NCBI GenBank assembly: GCA_023417265.1
Contig: JAEZFY010000162.1
Location: 1-17,004, forward strand
Origin: Actinomycetes bacterium
GTDB lineage: Bacteria; Actinomycetota; Acidimicrobiia; Acidimicrobiales; Ilumatobacteraceae
Direction of reading: 5' to 3'
Length of the DNA: 17,004 nucleotides
This document shows, in pieces, positions 6,246 to 12,603 of this stretch. The notes beneath the pieces were generated by a model. It ran no database searches, was not told where the DNA came from, and saw nothing but the letters and a program-made list of their open reading frames with translations. The translations under genes and the position numbers were made by a program. Position 1 is the stretch's first letter; the number at the start of each line of letters is the position of its first letter.

Positions 6246-7475
6246 TCAGGCGGTGGCGGCCAGCGCCGCCGCGAACGCGGCGACCGCCTCGTCGATCTCG
6301 GCCGCGGTGACGACGAGGGGCGGCATCCACCGGATCACGTCGCCCTGATAGCCGGCGCTCATCAACAGCAAGCGCCCCTGCTCGCGGCAATGCGCGAGCA
6401 CGGCCGCCACCCGCTTGGCGTCGCTGAAATGGGTGGCCACCATCAGGCCGGGGCCGCGCACCTGGACGATGCCCGGATGCTGCTCGGCCAGCTCGCTGAG
6501 CGCCGCCGAGAGCTGCTCGCCGCGCTCGCGCACGTTGGCGAAGAACGCCGGATCACTCATCAAGTCGATCGTCGCCAGCGCCGCCGCGCACCCGAGCGGG
6601 TTGCCGCCGTACGTGCCGCCGTGGCTGCCCTTCGGCCAGCGGTCGTCGAGCTCGCGGCGGGTGCCGAGCGCCGAGAACGGGAAGCCCGAGGCGATGCCCT
6701 TGGCCATGCACAACACGTCGGGCTCGATGCCGTAACGGTCGATCGCGAACCACTCACCCGTGCGGCCGAACCCCGACTGGACCTCGTCGGCGACGAACAG
6801 GATCCCGTGGGCGCGGCAGCGCGCGGCGATGCCCTCGAGGAACGCCCGCGGGGCGGGCACGTAGCCGCCCTCGCCGAGCACCGGCTCGACGATCACGCAC
6901 GCCGTCTCCGCCGGCGCCGTCTGGGTGGCCAGCAAGCGATCGAACCCGGCCAACGCAGCGGCCACCTCGGCGTCGGCGTCGCCCGCCAACGGGTCGGGGA
7001 ACGGGGCGACGAACACCCCTGCCGGGAGCGGCGCATGGCCCGCCCGGTAGCCGGTCTTCGAGGTGGTCATCGCCATCGCCATGTGTGTGCGCCCGTGGAA
7101 CGAGCCCTCGAACACCACCACGTGCGGGCGCCCGGTGGCCTGCTTGGCGAGCTTGACCGCGGCCTCGGTGATCTCGGCACCGGAGTTGGCGAAGAAGAAC
7201 GTGTCGATGCCGGGTGGCGTGATCTCGGCCAGCCGGGCGGCGAGCGGCTCGAGTAGATCGTGCGTGAACACGTTGACCTGAGCGTGGATGAAGCGCTCGG
7301 CTTGGCGGGCGATCGCCGCCGCCACCGCTGGGTGCGCGTGCCCGGTGGAGTTGACGGCGATGCCGGCCGCGAAGTCGAGGTACTCGACGCCGTCGGTGGT
7401 GGTGACCCGGCACCCCCGGCCGGAAGCGACCTGCAGCTCGGAGACCTTGAACCACACGTTGGACAGGTGCGACAT
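6246..7475 (-). CDS. Class III PLP-dependent aminotransferase (GABA-aminotransferase-like)
   Basis: A 409-residue fold-type I, subgroup II aminotransferase. It moves an amino group from an omega-amine or omega-amino acid (for example 4-aminobutyrate) to a keto acid. The cofactor-site motif NSGAE is at 97-101, SFHGRTHMA at 125-133, FVADEVQSGFGRTG at 227-240 with Asp230 contacting the pyridine ring, and Lys259 in CMAKGIASGFP forms the Schiff base. The reading frame extends 22 codons further upstream, but that stretch is unconvincing; ATG at 7475 is preferred because MSHLSNVWFKVSEL is a typical family N-terminus and TACGCT sits six bases ahead. It is followed by a MarR regulator and divergent from a thioesterase gene. 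It resembles GabT and acetylornithine aminotransferases; with no succinate-semialdehyde dehydrogenase nearby, the substrate stays open. Confidence 0.88.
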   Translation of the reverse strand: MSHLSNVWFKVSELQVASGRGCRVTTTDGVEYLDFAAGIAVNSTGHAHPAVAAAIARQAERFIHAQVNVFTHDLLEPLAARLAEITPPGIDTFFFANSGAEITEAAVKLAKQATGRPHVVVFEGSFHGRTHMAMAMTTSKTGYRAGHAPLPAGVFVAPFPDPLAGDADAEVAAALAGFDRLLATQTAPAETACVIVEPVLGEGGYVPAPRAFLEGIAARCRAHGILFVADEVQSGFGRTGEWFAIDRYGIEPDVLCMAKGIASGFPFSALGTRRELDDRWPKGSHGGTYGGNPLGCAAALATIDLMSDPAFFANVRERGEQLSAALSELAEQHPGIVQVRGPGLMVATHFSDAKRVAAVLAHCREQGRLLLMSAGYQGDVIRWMPPLVVTAAEIDEAVAAFAAALAATA

Positions 7476-7481
7476 AGCCGG

Positions 7482-7487
7482 AGCGTA
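7482..7487 (-). promoter_or_regulatory. Predicted -10 element (TACGCT) of the aminotransferase-marR operon
   Basis: TACGCT on the minus strand ends six bases before the ATG at 7475, matching the leaderless pattern elsewhere. It argues for this start over the upstream GTG at 7541. It shares an 80-base divergent gap with the thioesterase promoter. Confidence 0.5.
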
Positions 7488-7542
7488 ACCCTGCCGGCTG
7501 CGGGTGAACGGCCCGACGCCGGGCTCCGGGCCGTGCGCCAAT

Positions 7543-7548
7543 TAGCGT
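7543..7548 (+). promoter_or_regulatory. Predicted -10 element (TAGCGT) of the thioesterase gene
   Basis: TAGCGT ends seven bases before the ATG at 7556. The hexamer overlaps the alternative GTG at 7547, which makes ATG 7556 the likely start. Confidence 0.5.
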
Positions 7549-7555
7549 GCCGGCG

Positions 7556-7975
7556 ATGAGCAGCCTCCCGTTCACACTCGACGAGGTGAACGCCGCGGTC
7601 GCCGAGTTCTTCCCCGGCAATCCGAACCACTGCATCGAGATCGGACCGACGTTCGCGGTGGTCGAGTACACCGTGCAGGCCGGCAACATCCGTCCCGGCG
7701 GGTTCGTGTCCGGACCCACCCAGTTCGCCGTGATCGACTCGGCGTTGTGGTTCCTCACGTGGGCCGCGCTCCGGCGAATCGAGTTGATGGCGCTGACCTC
7801 GGAGCTGTCGATTCGCTACCTGCGCCCCGCCCAGGGCGAACGCGTGGTGTGCCGGGCCGACCTCGAAGCGGTCAGCCGGCGCAGCGTCGTCGGCACCGCC
7901 CACGTGTGGTGCGACGACCGCCGCGACAAGGTCACCGCCACCGCCCAAGGCACCTACGCACTCCCCCTCCCCTGA
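7556..7975 (+). CDS. PaaI-like hotdog-fold thioesterase
   Basis: A 139-residue single hotdog domain. The central helix region RPGGFVSGPTQFAVIDSALWF (46-66) matches the PaaI/4HBT pattern, with Asp61 as the probable catalytic acid. The strand segment TSELSIRYLRPAQGERVVCRA (81-101) is a typical PaaI thioesterase core. It would hydrolyse an acyl- or aryl-CoA in the cytosol as a tetramer. The frame has a GTG three codons earlier, but the -10 hexamer overlaps it, so ATG is chosen. The gene starts 80 bases from the divergent aminotransferase and ends 49 bases before the oxygenase gene on the same strand. The substrate is not predictable from sequence; with the nearby ligase and thiolase it may recycle CoA from unusual acyl groups. 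Confidence 0.82.
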   Translation: MSSLPFTLDEVNAAVAEFFPGNPNHCIEIGPTFAVVEYTVQAGNIRPGGFVSGPTQFAVIDSALWFLTWAALRRIELMALTSELSIRYLRPAQGERVVCRADLEAVSRRSVVGTAHVWCDDRRDKVTATAQGTYALPLP

Positions 7976-8011
7976 CCGTCACATCCGGGGTCAGACCCCC
8001 GATGAAACACG

Positions 8012-8017
8012 TACGAT
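8012..8017 (+). promoter_or_regulatory. Predicted -10 element (TACGAT) of the 2OG oxygenase gene
   Basis: TACGAT ends seven bases before the GTG at 8025. It supports that start and suggests independent transcription from the thioesterase gene 49 bases upstream. Confidence 0.5.
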
Positions 8018-8024
8018 CTCGGCG

Positions 8025-9047
8025 GTGCAGGTCGTCCCCGTCATCGACATCGGAGGGTGGGGGCGCGGCGACCGGGCCGCCGACGCGCACATCGCCGACG
8101 CCGTCGACCGGGCCGGGCGCACCGTCGGGTTCATGCAGATCGTCGGGCACGGCGTGGAGACAGCGACGATCGACCGGCTGGCCGCAGCGATCGACACGTT
8201 CTTCGGTGCCCCGGCCGAGTTCAAGAGCCGCTACCGCAGCCCGCGCCCCGAGATCAACCGCGGCTACTCACCACCGCGCTCGGAACGGCTGAGCTACAGC
8301 CTCGGCGTGATCACCCCCGACGACCTGTTCGAGGCGTTCAACGTCGGCGCCAGCGCCGCCGACTTCCCCGACGTGACCGGCCTCGACCCCGTCGTGTACG
8401 CCGCCAACATCTGGCCCGACAGCGCCGGTTTCCGTCCCGCCGTCGAGGCGTGGGTCGCCGCCGCCGGCCGCGTGGCGCGCACGATGACCGCGATCTTCGC
8501 CACCGCGCTCGGCCTGCCGGACGGGTATTTCGCGCCCTACACCGACCACTCGATCGACGTGCTTCGGATCAACCACTACGACGTGCCAGCCGGAATCGCC
8601 CTCGCCGACGGCCAGCTCGGCATGGGCGCCCACACCGACTACGGCATCGTCACGATCCTGTGGGCCGACGCGGTGCCCGGGCTCGAGATCTTGCGGCCCG
8701 ACGGGAGTTGGCTCCCGGTCGTGCCCGAACCGGGCGCACTGTTGATCAACCTCGGCGACCTCACCGAACGCTGGACCAACGACCGCTGGACCTCGACGAT
8801 GCACCGAGTGCTGCCACCCCGCAACGCCGCCGGCGAACTCGTGCGCCGGCGCTCGGCCGCGTACTTCCATGACGGCAACGCCGATGCCGTGATCAGCACC
8901 TTGCCCACATGCCGCGCCGCCGACGGCAGCTCGGCTTACCCCGACGTCACCGTGGCCGACCACCTCGCCGCCAAACTCGCCGGCTCCCGCGGCCTCGAAC
9001 TCAACACCACCGCCACCCGCGAAGCCGCCCGCATCACCAGCGCGTAA
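8025..9047 (+). CDS. Isopenicillin-N-synthase-like 2-oxoglutarate/Fe(II) oxygenase
   Basis: A 340-residue non-haem iron dioxygenase with the two parts of this family. The N-terminal DIOX_N region (1-110) opens with VVPVIDIGGW and contains GFMQIVGHGV, and the double-stranded beta-helix core spans about 172-285. Iron ligands are His203 and Asp205 in GAHTDYGIVTILW and His260 in STMHRVLPP. The 2-oxoglutarate carboxylate would be held by Arg275 and Ser277 in RRRSAAYFHDG. Length and layout match bacterial relatives of isopenicillin N synthase, ethylene-forming enzyme and gibberellin oxidases. Substrates range widely, from hydroxylation to ring closure, and none can be assigned. The GTG start is supported by TACGAT seven bases upstream and by the family motif beginning at residue 3. 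It is convergent with the alkB-like gene. Confidence 0.88.
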   Translation: MQVVPVIDIGGWGRGDRAADAHIADAVDRAGRTVGFMQIVGHGVETATIDRLAAAIDTFFGAPAEFKSRYRSPRPEINRGYSPPRSERLSYSLGVITPDDLFEAFNVGASAADFPDVTGLDPVVYAANIWPDSAGFRPAVEAWVAAAGRVARTMTAIFATALGLPDGYFAPYTDHSIDVLRINHYDVPAGIALADGQLGMGAHTDYGIVTILWADAVPGLEILRPDGSWLPVVPEPGALLINLGDLTERWTNDRWTSTMHRVLPPRNAAGELVRRRSAAYFHDGNADAVISTLPTCRAADGSSAYPDVTVADHLAAKLAGSRGLELNTTATREAARITSA

Positions 9048-9057
9048 GGAGCCAACC

Positions 9058-9076
9058 ACCGACGAGCAGGGTCGGT
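9058..9076. terminator. Short inverted repeat between convergent oxygenase and alkB-like genes
   Basis: ACCGAC (9058-9063) and GTCGGT (9071-9076) form a 6-bp stem with a seven-base loop, and ACCGAC recurs at 9078-9083. It lies in the 44-base convergent gap and could serve both directions. No T-run is present, so the call is weak. Confidence 0.25.
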
Positions 9077-9091
9077 CACCGACGCTTACGG

Positions 9092-9709
9092 TTAGAGGGG
9101 GGCGCGGTCGAGGCAGCGGAAGGTGATCGAGAGGCGGGGGCCGGGCTCGGTGCTGAGCTTCGGGATGCAGTGCTCCCAATCGTGTTGGCAAGCACCGCCC
9201 ATCACGAACAGGTCGCCCTCGCCGAGGCTGTAGCTGATCGACGGGCCGCCGCCCCGCGGTCGCAACCGGAGTGGCCGCGGGCGCCCGACCGACACGATCG
9301 CGATCACCGGGTTGGTGACGATGTGGCGGTGCCGGTCGCCGTGCCACGCCACCGAGTCGTGGCGGTCGCGGTACAGGTTGAAGCCGATCGAGTCGAACGG
9401 CTCGCCGTAGCGCTCGGCCAACACGCTGCGCATCTCGCCGAGCAGCGGAGTCGGCTCGGGCCGGCCGTCGGCCTTCCACCACGCCGTGAGGCGCGGCTCG
9501 TCGACGAACTGCTCGTACATCTTGACGCCCTTGCGCTGGCGTAGCGGGAGCATGCCGACCAGCTCGTCGAACACCTCGTCGGCACCCGCCAGCCAATGTG
9601 GCACCCACTCGACCCAGGTGGTGGCGTCGAGATCGCGGCGCTGGGCGTGTGCGAAGGTGTCGTCGAACCGAGCCGGCAAGACCCCGAGCAACGAGCCCTG
9701 AAAGAACAC
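9092..9709 (-). CDS. alkB: AlkB-family 2OG/Fe(II) dioxygenase (DNA/RNA alkylation repair)
   Basis: A 205-residue protein matching bacterial AlkB homologues in length and order of motifs. These enzymes oxidatively remove alkyl groups from 1-methyladenine and 3-methylcytosine, releasing formaldehyde. The nucleotide-recognition lid region has MYEQFVDEPRLTAWW (64-78), followed by FNLYRDRHDSVAWHGD (110-125). Iron ligands are His123, Asp125 and His180 in CQHDWEHCIPK, and the 2-oxoglutarate arginine is Arg192 or Arg198 in PRLSITFR. The frame runs far upstream, but that part is the shadow of the divergent methyltransferase. GTG at 9709 is chosen because FFQGSLLG is a typical AlkB N-terminus and TACTAT lies seven bases ahead. 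Its start abuts the methyltransferase ATG with no base between. An RNA rather than DNA substrate cannot be excluded. Confidence 0.88.
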   Translation of the reverse strand: MFFQGSLLGVLPARFDDTFAHAQRRDLDATTWVEWVPHWLAGADEVFDELVGMLPLRQRKGVKMYEQFVDEPRLTAWWKADGRPEPTPLLGEMRSVLAERYGEPFDSIGFNLYRDRHDSVAWHGDRHRHIVTNPVIAIVSVGRPRPLRLRPRGGGPSISYSLGEGDLFVMGGACQHDWEHCIPKLSTEPGPRLSITFRCLDRAPL

Positions 9710-10528
9710 ATGTTCGATAGTACCGCGATCCGGATCGACGATCCAGGCGACCCCCGCCTCGCCGACTACCGCGAGCTGCGCGACCCCGCCGCCCGGCGCC
9801 GGATAGAGGGCGACGAGTTCTTCGTCGCCGAAGGCCCGGTCGCGATCGAGCGCCTCCTGGCGTCGGGGCACCGCATCCGCTCGGTGCTGCTGTCGGCCGA
9901 CAAGTACGCCCGCATGGCCGAACAGCTCGGCGACGCCACGACCTACATCGTCGACCGGGCGGTGCTCGCCGAGCTCACCGGATTCGACCTCCACCGCGGC
10001 GCGATCGCCGCCGCCGACCGGCGCCCCCACCCGACGCTCACCGAGGTGCTTGCCGCGGCTCGTACCGTGGCCGTGCTGGAAGGCCTCAACGACCCCGAGA
10101 ACCTCGGCGCGATCGCCCGCTCCGCGCGGGCGCTCGGCGTCGACGCGCTCGTGCTCGACCCCACCTGCATCGACCCGTACACGCGCCGCACCGTGCGCGT
10201 GAGCATGGGGGAGATCCTGTTCCTCCCGTCCGCCCGGGTGCCCGCCGACGAGTGGCCGCACGTCGCCCTGGCGACGATCCACGATGCCGGGTTCGCCTCG
10301 TGGGCGCTCACTCCCGCCCCGGACGCGATCGACATCTGGTCGCTCACCCGGCCCGCCAAGGTGGCGCTGCTGCTGGGCGCCGAGGGGCCCGGCCTGTCGG
10401 CGGCGGCGATCGGGTCGGCGACGGCGCGGGTGCGCCTACCGATCCATCCCGACGTCGACTCGCTCAACGTCGGAGCGGCCGCGGCGGTGGCGTTCGCGGT
10501 TGCCGGTCGGGCTACGAATCCGACCTGA
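9710..10528 (+). CDS. TrmH/SpoU-family RNA 2'-O-methyltransferase
   Basis: A 272-residue SPOUT methyltransferase that transfers a methyl group from S-adenosylmethionine to a ribose 2'-OH of rRNA or tRNA. An N-terminal substrate-binding domain (about 1-110; EGDEFFVAEGPVAIERLLAS at 33-52) precedes the knotted catalytic domain. Motif 1 is LNDPENLGAIARSARALG (126-143) with catalytic Arg137. Motif 2 is LLLGAEGPGLS (220-230). Motif 3 is LPIHPDVDSLNVGAAAAVAFA (243-263) with Ser251 and Asn253 at the knot. The ATG at 9710 is the only start candidate near the conserved IRIDDP segment. No TANNNT or strong ribosome-binding site is seen ahead, and any promoter must lie inside the alkB-like gene. It ends overlapping the convergent PilZ gene by 17 bases. 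The target nucleotide is unknown. Confidence 0.9.
   Translation: MFDSTAIRIDDPGDPRLADYRELRDPAARRRIEGDEFFVAEGPVAIERLLASGHRIRSVLLSADKYARMAEQLGDATTYIVDRAVLAELTGFDLHRGAIAAADRRPHPTLTEVLAAARTVAVLEGLNDPENLGAIARSARALGVDALVLDPTCIDPYTRRTVRVSMGEILFLPSARVPADEWPHVALATIHDAGFASWALTPAPDAIDIWSLTRPAKVALLLGAEGPGLSAAAIGSATARVRLPIHPDVDSLNVGAAAAVAFAVAGRATNPT
9717..9722 (-). promoter_or_regulatory. Predicted -10 element (TACTAT) of the alkB-like gene, inside the methyltransferase CDS
   Basis: TACTAT on the minus strand ends seven bases before the GTG at 9709. It therefore occupies about codons 3-5 of the opposing methyltransferase gene, so the two transcription units must overlap at their 5' ends. Confidence 0.5.
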
Positions 10529-11096
10529 TCCCGCCCATCGCCCGGATCAGCTGGCGATGGACGTCGGTGGCGCTGTCCTCGAACGTCACCCCGAGATGCA
10601 CCGAGGGCGCATCACCTTCCGCACCGTCGGCGGCCGCCGGCTCGACGCGGCGAACCCGAATCTTGCCGGCCCACCGGCGGTACACGAGGTCGAACGTTGC
10701 GTCGGCAACGAACGCGTCGACGGCGGGCACGCGCACACGCGCCCCGCTGGCCGACACGTCGACGACTTCACCGTCGACGCGGCCGTTGGCGTGCTTGACC
10801 GTCACCGGGAGAGCGTCCATCGCCAAACGCACGGCACCGCGGCCGGCGACGCCGGCGAGCTCGGCGGGGCGGGCGAGCGTGACCCATGCCCCGTCGACGT
10901 GCGTCACCGACGTGTCGTAGGCGCGGCCGGCGAGCTCGACCGTCACCGGCGTGCCGGGGCGGAACGAGGGCGAGCGTTTGACCATCTCGACCATCAGGAA
11001 GTCGTCGTTGAACGCGGCGAGCACGCCGGCGTATTCGATGCCGCCGTCGGCGGACAGCGCCACCGGCGTGCCCGCCCGGAGCGAGTTCTCCTCCAT
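10512..11096 (-). CDS. PilZ-domain c-di-GMP-binding protein
   Basis: A 194-residue soluble protein with a YcgR-like arrangement: an N-terminal beta-rich segment (about 1-84; GTPVALSADGG, FRPGTPVTVEL) followed by a PilZ domain (about 85-188). Both c-di-GMP signature elements are present: RGAVR (86-90, the RxxxR arm) and DVSASGARV (113-121, the D/NxSxxG motif). The domain ends with VHLGVTFEDSATDVHRQLIRAM. It would bind cyclic di-GMP in the cytoplasm and act on an unknown partner, since no cyclase, phosphodiesterase, flagellar or pilus gene is nearby. The ATG at 11096 is set by a clear ribosome-binding site, GGAGG eight bases upstream, which is exceptional in this window. The frame beyond it upstream is not convincing. 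It is divergent from the AhpD-like gene. Confidence 0.87.
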   Translation of the reverse strand: MEENSLRAGTPVALSADGGIEYAGVLAAFNDDFLMVEMVKRSPSFRPGTPVTVELAGRAYDTSVTHVDGAWVTLARPAELAGVAGRGAVRLAMDALPVTVKHANGRVDGEVVDVSASGARVRVPAVDAFVADATFDLVYRRWAGKIRVRRVEPAAADGAEGDAPSVHLGVTFEDSATDVHRQLIRAMGGIRSDS

Positions 11097-11103
11097 GCGC
11101 TCA

Positions 11104-11110
11104 TCCTCCC
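11104..11110 (-). promoter_or_regulatory. Strong ribosome-binding site (GGGAGGA) of the PilZ gene
   Basis: Read on the minus strand, GGAGG (CCTCC at 11105-11109 on the plus strand) lies eight bases before the ATG at 11096. It fixes the start of the PilZ protein, and it shows that this mRNA has a leader while several neighbours seem leaderless. Confidence 0.65.
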
Positions 11111-11157
11111 ACTTCCATCGGCGGCCGCCCAGACACCAGCACAGCGGTAATTCGTGA

Positions 11158-11163
11158 CACGCT
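11158..11163 (+). promoter_or_regulatory. Weak -10 candidate (CACGCT) of the AhpD-like gene
   Basis: CACGCT ends six bases before the ATG at 11170. It has the A at position 2 and T at position 6 but lacks the first T. It lies in the 73-base gap divergent from the PilZ gene. Confidence 0.3.
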
Positions 11164-11169
11164 TGAGCG

Positions 11170-11736
11170 ATGGAACTCCCGATTTCACGGTTCCCGACGG
11201 TCGACCTCGACGACCTTCCCGACGACGTCCGCGAGCCGATCCGGGCGATCGCCGAGAAGTCGGGGTTCGTTCCCAACGTGTTCCTCGCCCTGGCCCACCG
11301 CCCCGCCGAGCTGCGCGCGTTCATGGCGTACCACGACGCCCTGATGGACAAGACCGACGGGCTTTCGAAGGCCGAGCGGGAGATGATCGTGGTCGCCACG
11401 TCGGGCGCCAACAACTGCCTGTACTGCGTCGTCGCCCACGGGGCGATCCTGCGGATCCGCTCGAAGCGCCCCGAACTCGCCGACCAACTGGCGACCAACC
11501 CGCTCCAGGCCGACCTGTCCGACCGCGAGCGGGCGATCGTCACGTTCGCCCTCGACGTCGCCACCGACCCCGCCGCGATCGAGGACACCGACCTCGACTG
11601 GCTCCGCCAACAGGGCCTCACCGACGACGAGATCTGGGACATCGGCGCGATCGCGGCGTTCTTCTCGATGTCGAACCGGCTCGCCCACCTCGGAGCGATC
11701 CGGCCCAACGCCGAGTTCTTCACGATGGGACGTTGA
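11170..11736 (+). CDS. Peroxidase-related enzyme (AhpD/carboxymuconolactone decarboxylase-like)
   Basis: A 188-residue all-helical AhpD-like protein that matches the uncharacterised peroxidase-related group throughout, including KSGFVPNVFLALAHRP (30-45), AEREMIVVATSGANNCLYC (68-86) and the ending RPNAEFFTMGR. The redox pair Cys83-x2-Cys86 with His90 (CLYCVVAH) is intact, as expected for a proton-relay thiol peroxidase. It probably reduces organic hydroperoxides in the cytosol, though activity has been shown for few members of this group. The ATG start is supported by the typical N-terminus ISRFPTVDLDDLP. Its stop is 42 bases before the LprG-like gene, so it may be the first gene of an operon with that gene and the exporter, which would link lipid export with peroxide defence. 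That link is an inference. Confidence 0.9.
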   Translation: MELPISRFPTVDLDDLPDDVREPIRAIAEKSGFVPNVFLALAHRPAELRAFMAYHDALMDKTDGLSKAEREMIVVATSGANNCLYCVVAHGAILRIRSKRPELADQLATNPLQADLSDRERAIVTFALDVATDPAAIEDTDLDWLRQQGLTDDEIWDIGAIAAFFSMSNRLAHLGAIRPNAEFFTMGR

Positions 11737-11778
11737 GTGGAATAGGGCGCTGGGTAGTCCTGTTGGAGCGATGTTCTC

Positions 11779-12603
11779 ATGAGCGACCGATCCGACTGGT
11801 TCCCCCACGCCACACTCGCCGCGGCGACGATCGCGCTCGTCGTCGCGGCCGGGTTCGCACTCACGTCCGGCGGTGGTGACGCAGCGGACGCCGCACCGCT
11901 TGGCGAGCGGCCGGAAAGTTCGCTCCCATTCGGCGCTCCGGTCGCCCTCGACGACGGCGCCGTCGCCGACCCCGAAGCCGACCCCACCGAGATCGTCGCC
12001 GACGCCGCCACGGCGATGGGCGCCGTCACCAGCGTCGAGTTCCACCTCACCCGCGAGGGCGCCCCGGTGTTCGTCGACCAGTTCGAGTCGATCGCCGTCG
12101 ACGCCGCGATCGGTCAGTTCACCGTGCCCACCCGGGCGGCGGCCACGCTCGACGTCACCGTCGACGGCAGCCTGCGCACCCGCATCGGCGCGGTCGCGAT
12201 CGATGACGAGGTGTGGATGTCGAACCCGGTGACCGGCCGGTTCGAAACGCTGCCCGCCGGATACGACATCGACCCGTCGCGCTTCTTCGACCCGAAAGGC
12301 GGGTGGCAGCCCTTGCTCGAACACCTCACCGACCTCGAACTGCTCGGCGTCGACGACCGCGGCGGCGAGCGGTGGCACGTGCGCGGTACCGCCCCCGCGG
12401 CCGACGTCGCCAACATCACCGTCGGCCTCGTGCAGGACCAGGACGTCAGCGTCGAGCTGTGGGTGCACCCCACCACCTCACTCGTCACGGCGATGGAGTT
12501 CGACACGGAGCTCGGCGGCGGCACCGCCCAGTGGGAGCTCGAACTGGCGCGCTACGGCGACGCCTTCACGATCGAGCGGCCGGCGCTCGAAGGCGACGGA
12601 TGA
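11779..12603 (+). CDS. LppX/LprAFG-domain protein, LprG-like, membrane-anchored and cysteine-free
   Basis: A 274-residue protein with an N-terminal hydrophobic helix (about 10-30, ending ALTSGGG), an acidic linker (31-70) and an LppX_LprAFG-type domain (about 70-268). Domain features include the opening DAATAMGAVTSVEFHLTREG, VDGSLRTRIGAVAIDDEVWM and a DPSRFFDPKGGW segment. LprG of mycobacteria carries triacylated lipids in a large hydrophobic pocket and works with the MFS exporter P55. Here the downstream MFS gene overlaps by ATGA (12600-12603), so translation is coupled as expected for that pair. LprG is normally a lipoprotein, but this protein contains no cysteine at all and must be held by an uncleaved helix or be secreted. 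GGAG lies ten bases before the ATG. The fold assignment rests on sequence pattern and context. Confidence 0.78.
   Translation: MSDRSDWFPHATLAAATIALVVAAGFALTSGGGDAADAAPLGERPESSLPFGAPVALDDGAVADPEADPTEIVADAATAMGAVTSVEFHLTREGAPVFVDQFESIAVDAAIGQFTVPTRAAATLDVTVDGSLRTRIGAVAIDDEVWMSNPVTGRFETLPAGYDIDPSRFFDPKGGWQPLLEHLTDLELLGVDDRGGERWHVRGTAPAADVANITVGLVQDQDVSVELWVHPTTSLVTAMEFDTELGGGTAQWELELARYGDAFTIERPALEGDG

Noticed and set aside
7476..7541. Upstream GTG start for the aminotransferase
   Set aside because: The added 22 residues do not resemble the family and would cover the predicted -10 element of the gene.
9710..10282. N-terminal extension of the alkB-like frame over the methyltransferase gene
   Set aside because: The extension has no AlkB features and is antisense to the conserved methyltransferase. 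The AlkB N-terminus begins at 9709.
10512..10528. Overlap of methyltransferase and PilZ ends as a sign of truncation or frameshift
   Set aside because: Both proteins have complete C-terminal domains. Short tail-to-tail overlaps are normal in this compact sequence and recur at 5843-5852.
11097..12050. N-terminal extension of the PilZ frame over the AhpD-like gene
   Set aside because: The extension is Ser/Arg-rich and antisense to the AhpD-like gene. A strong ribosome-binding site sets the PilZ start at 11096.
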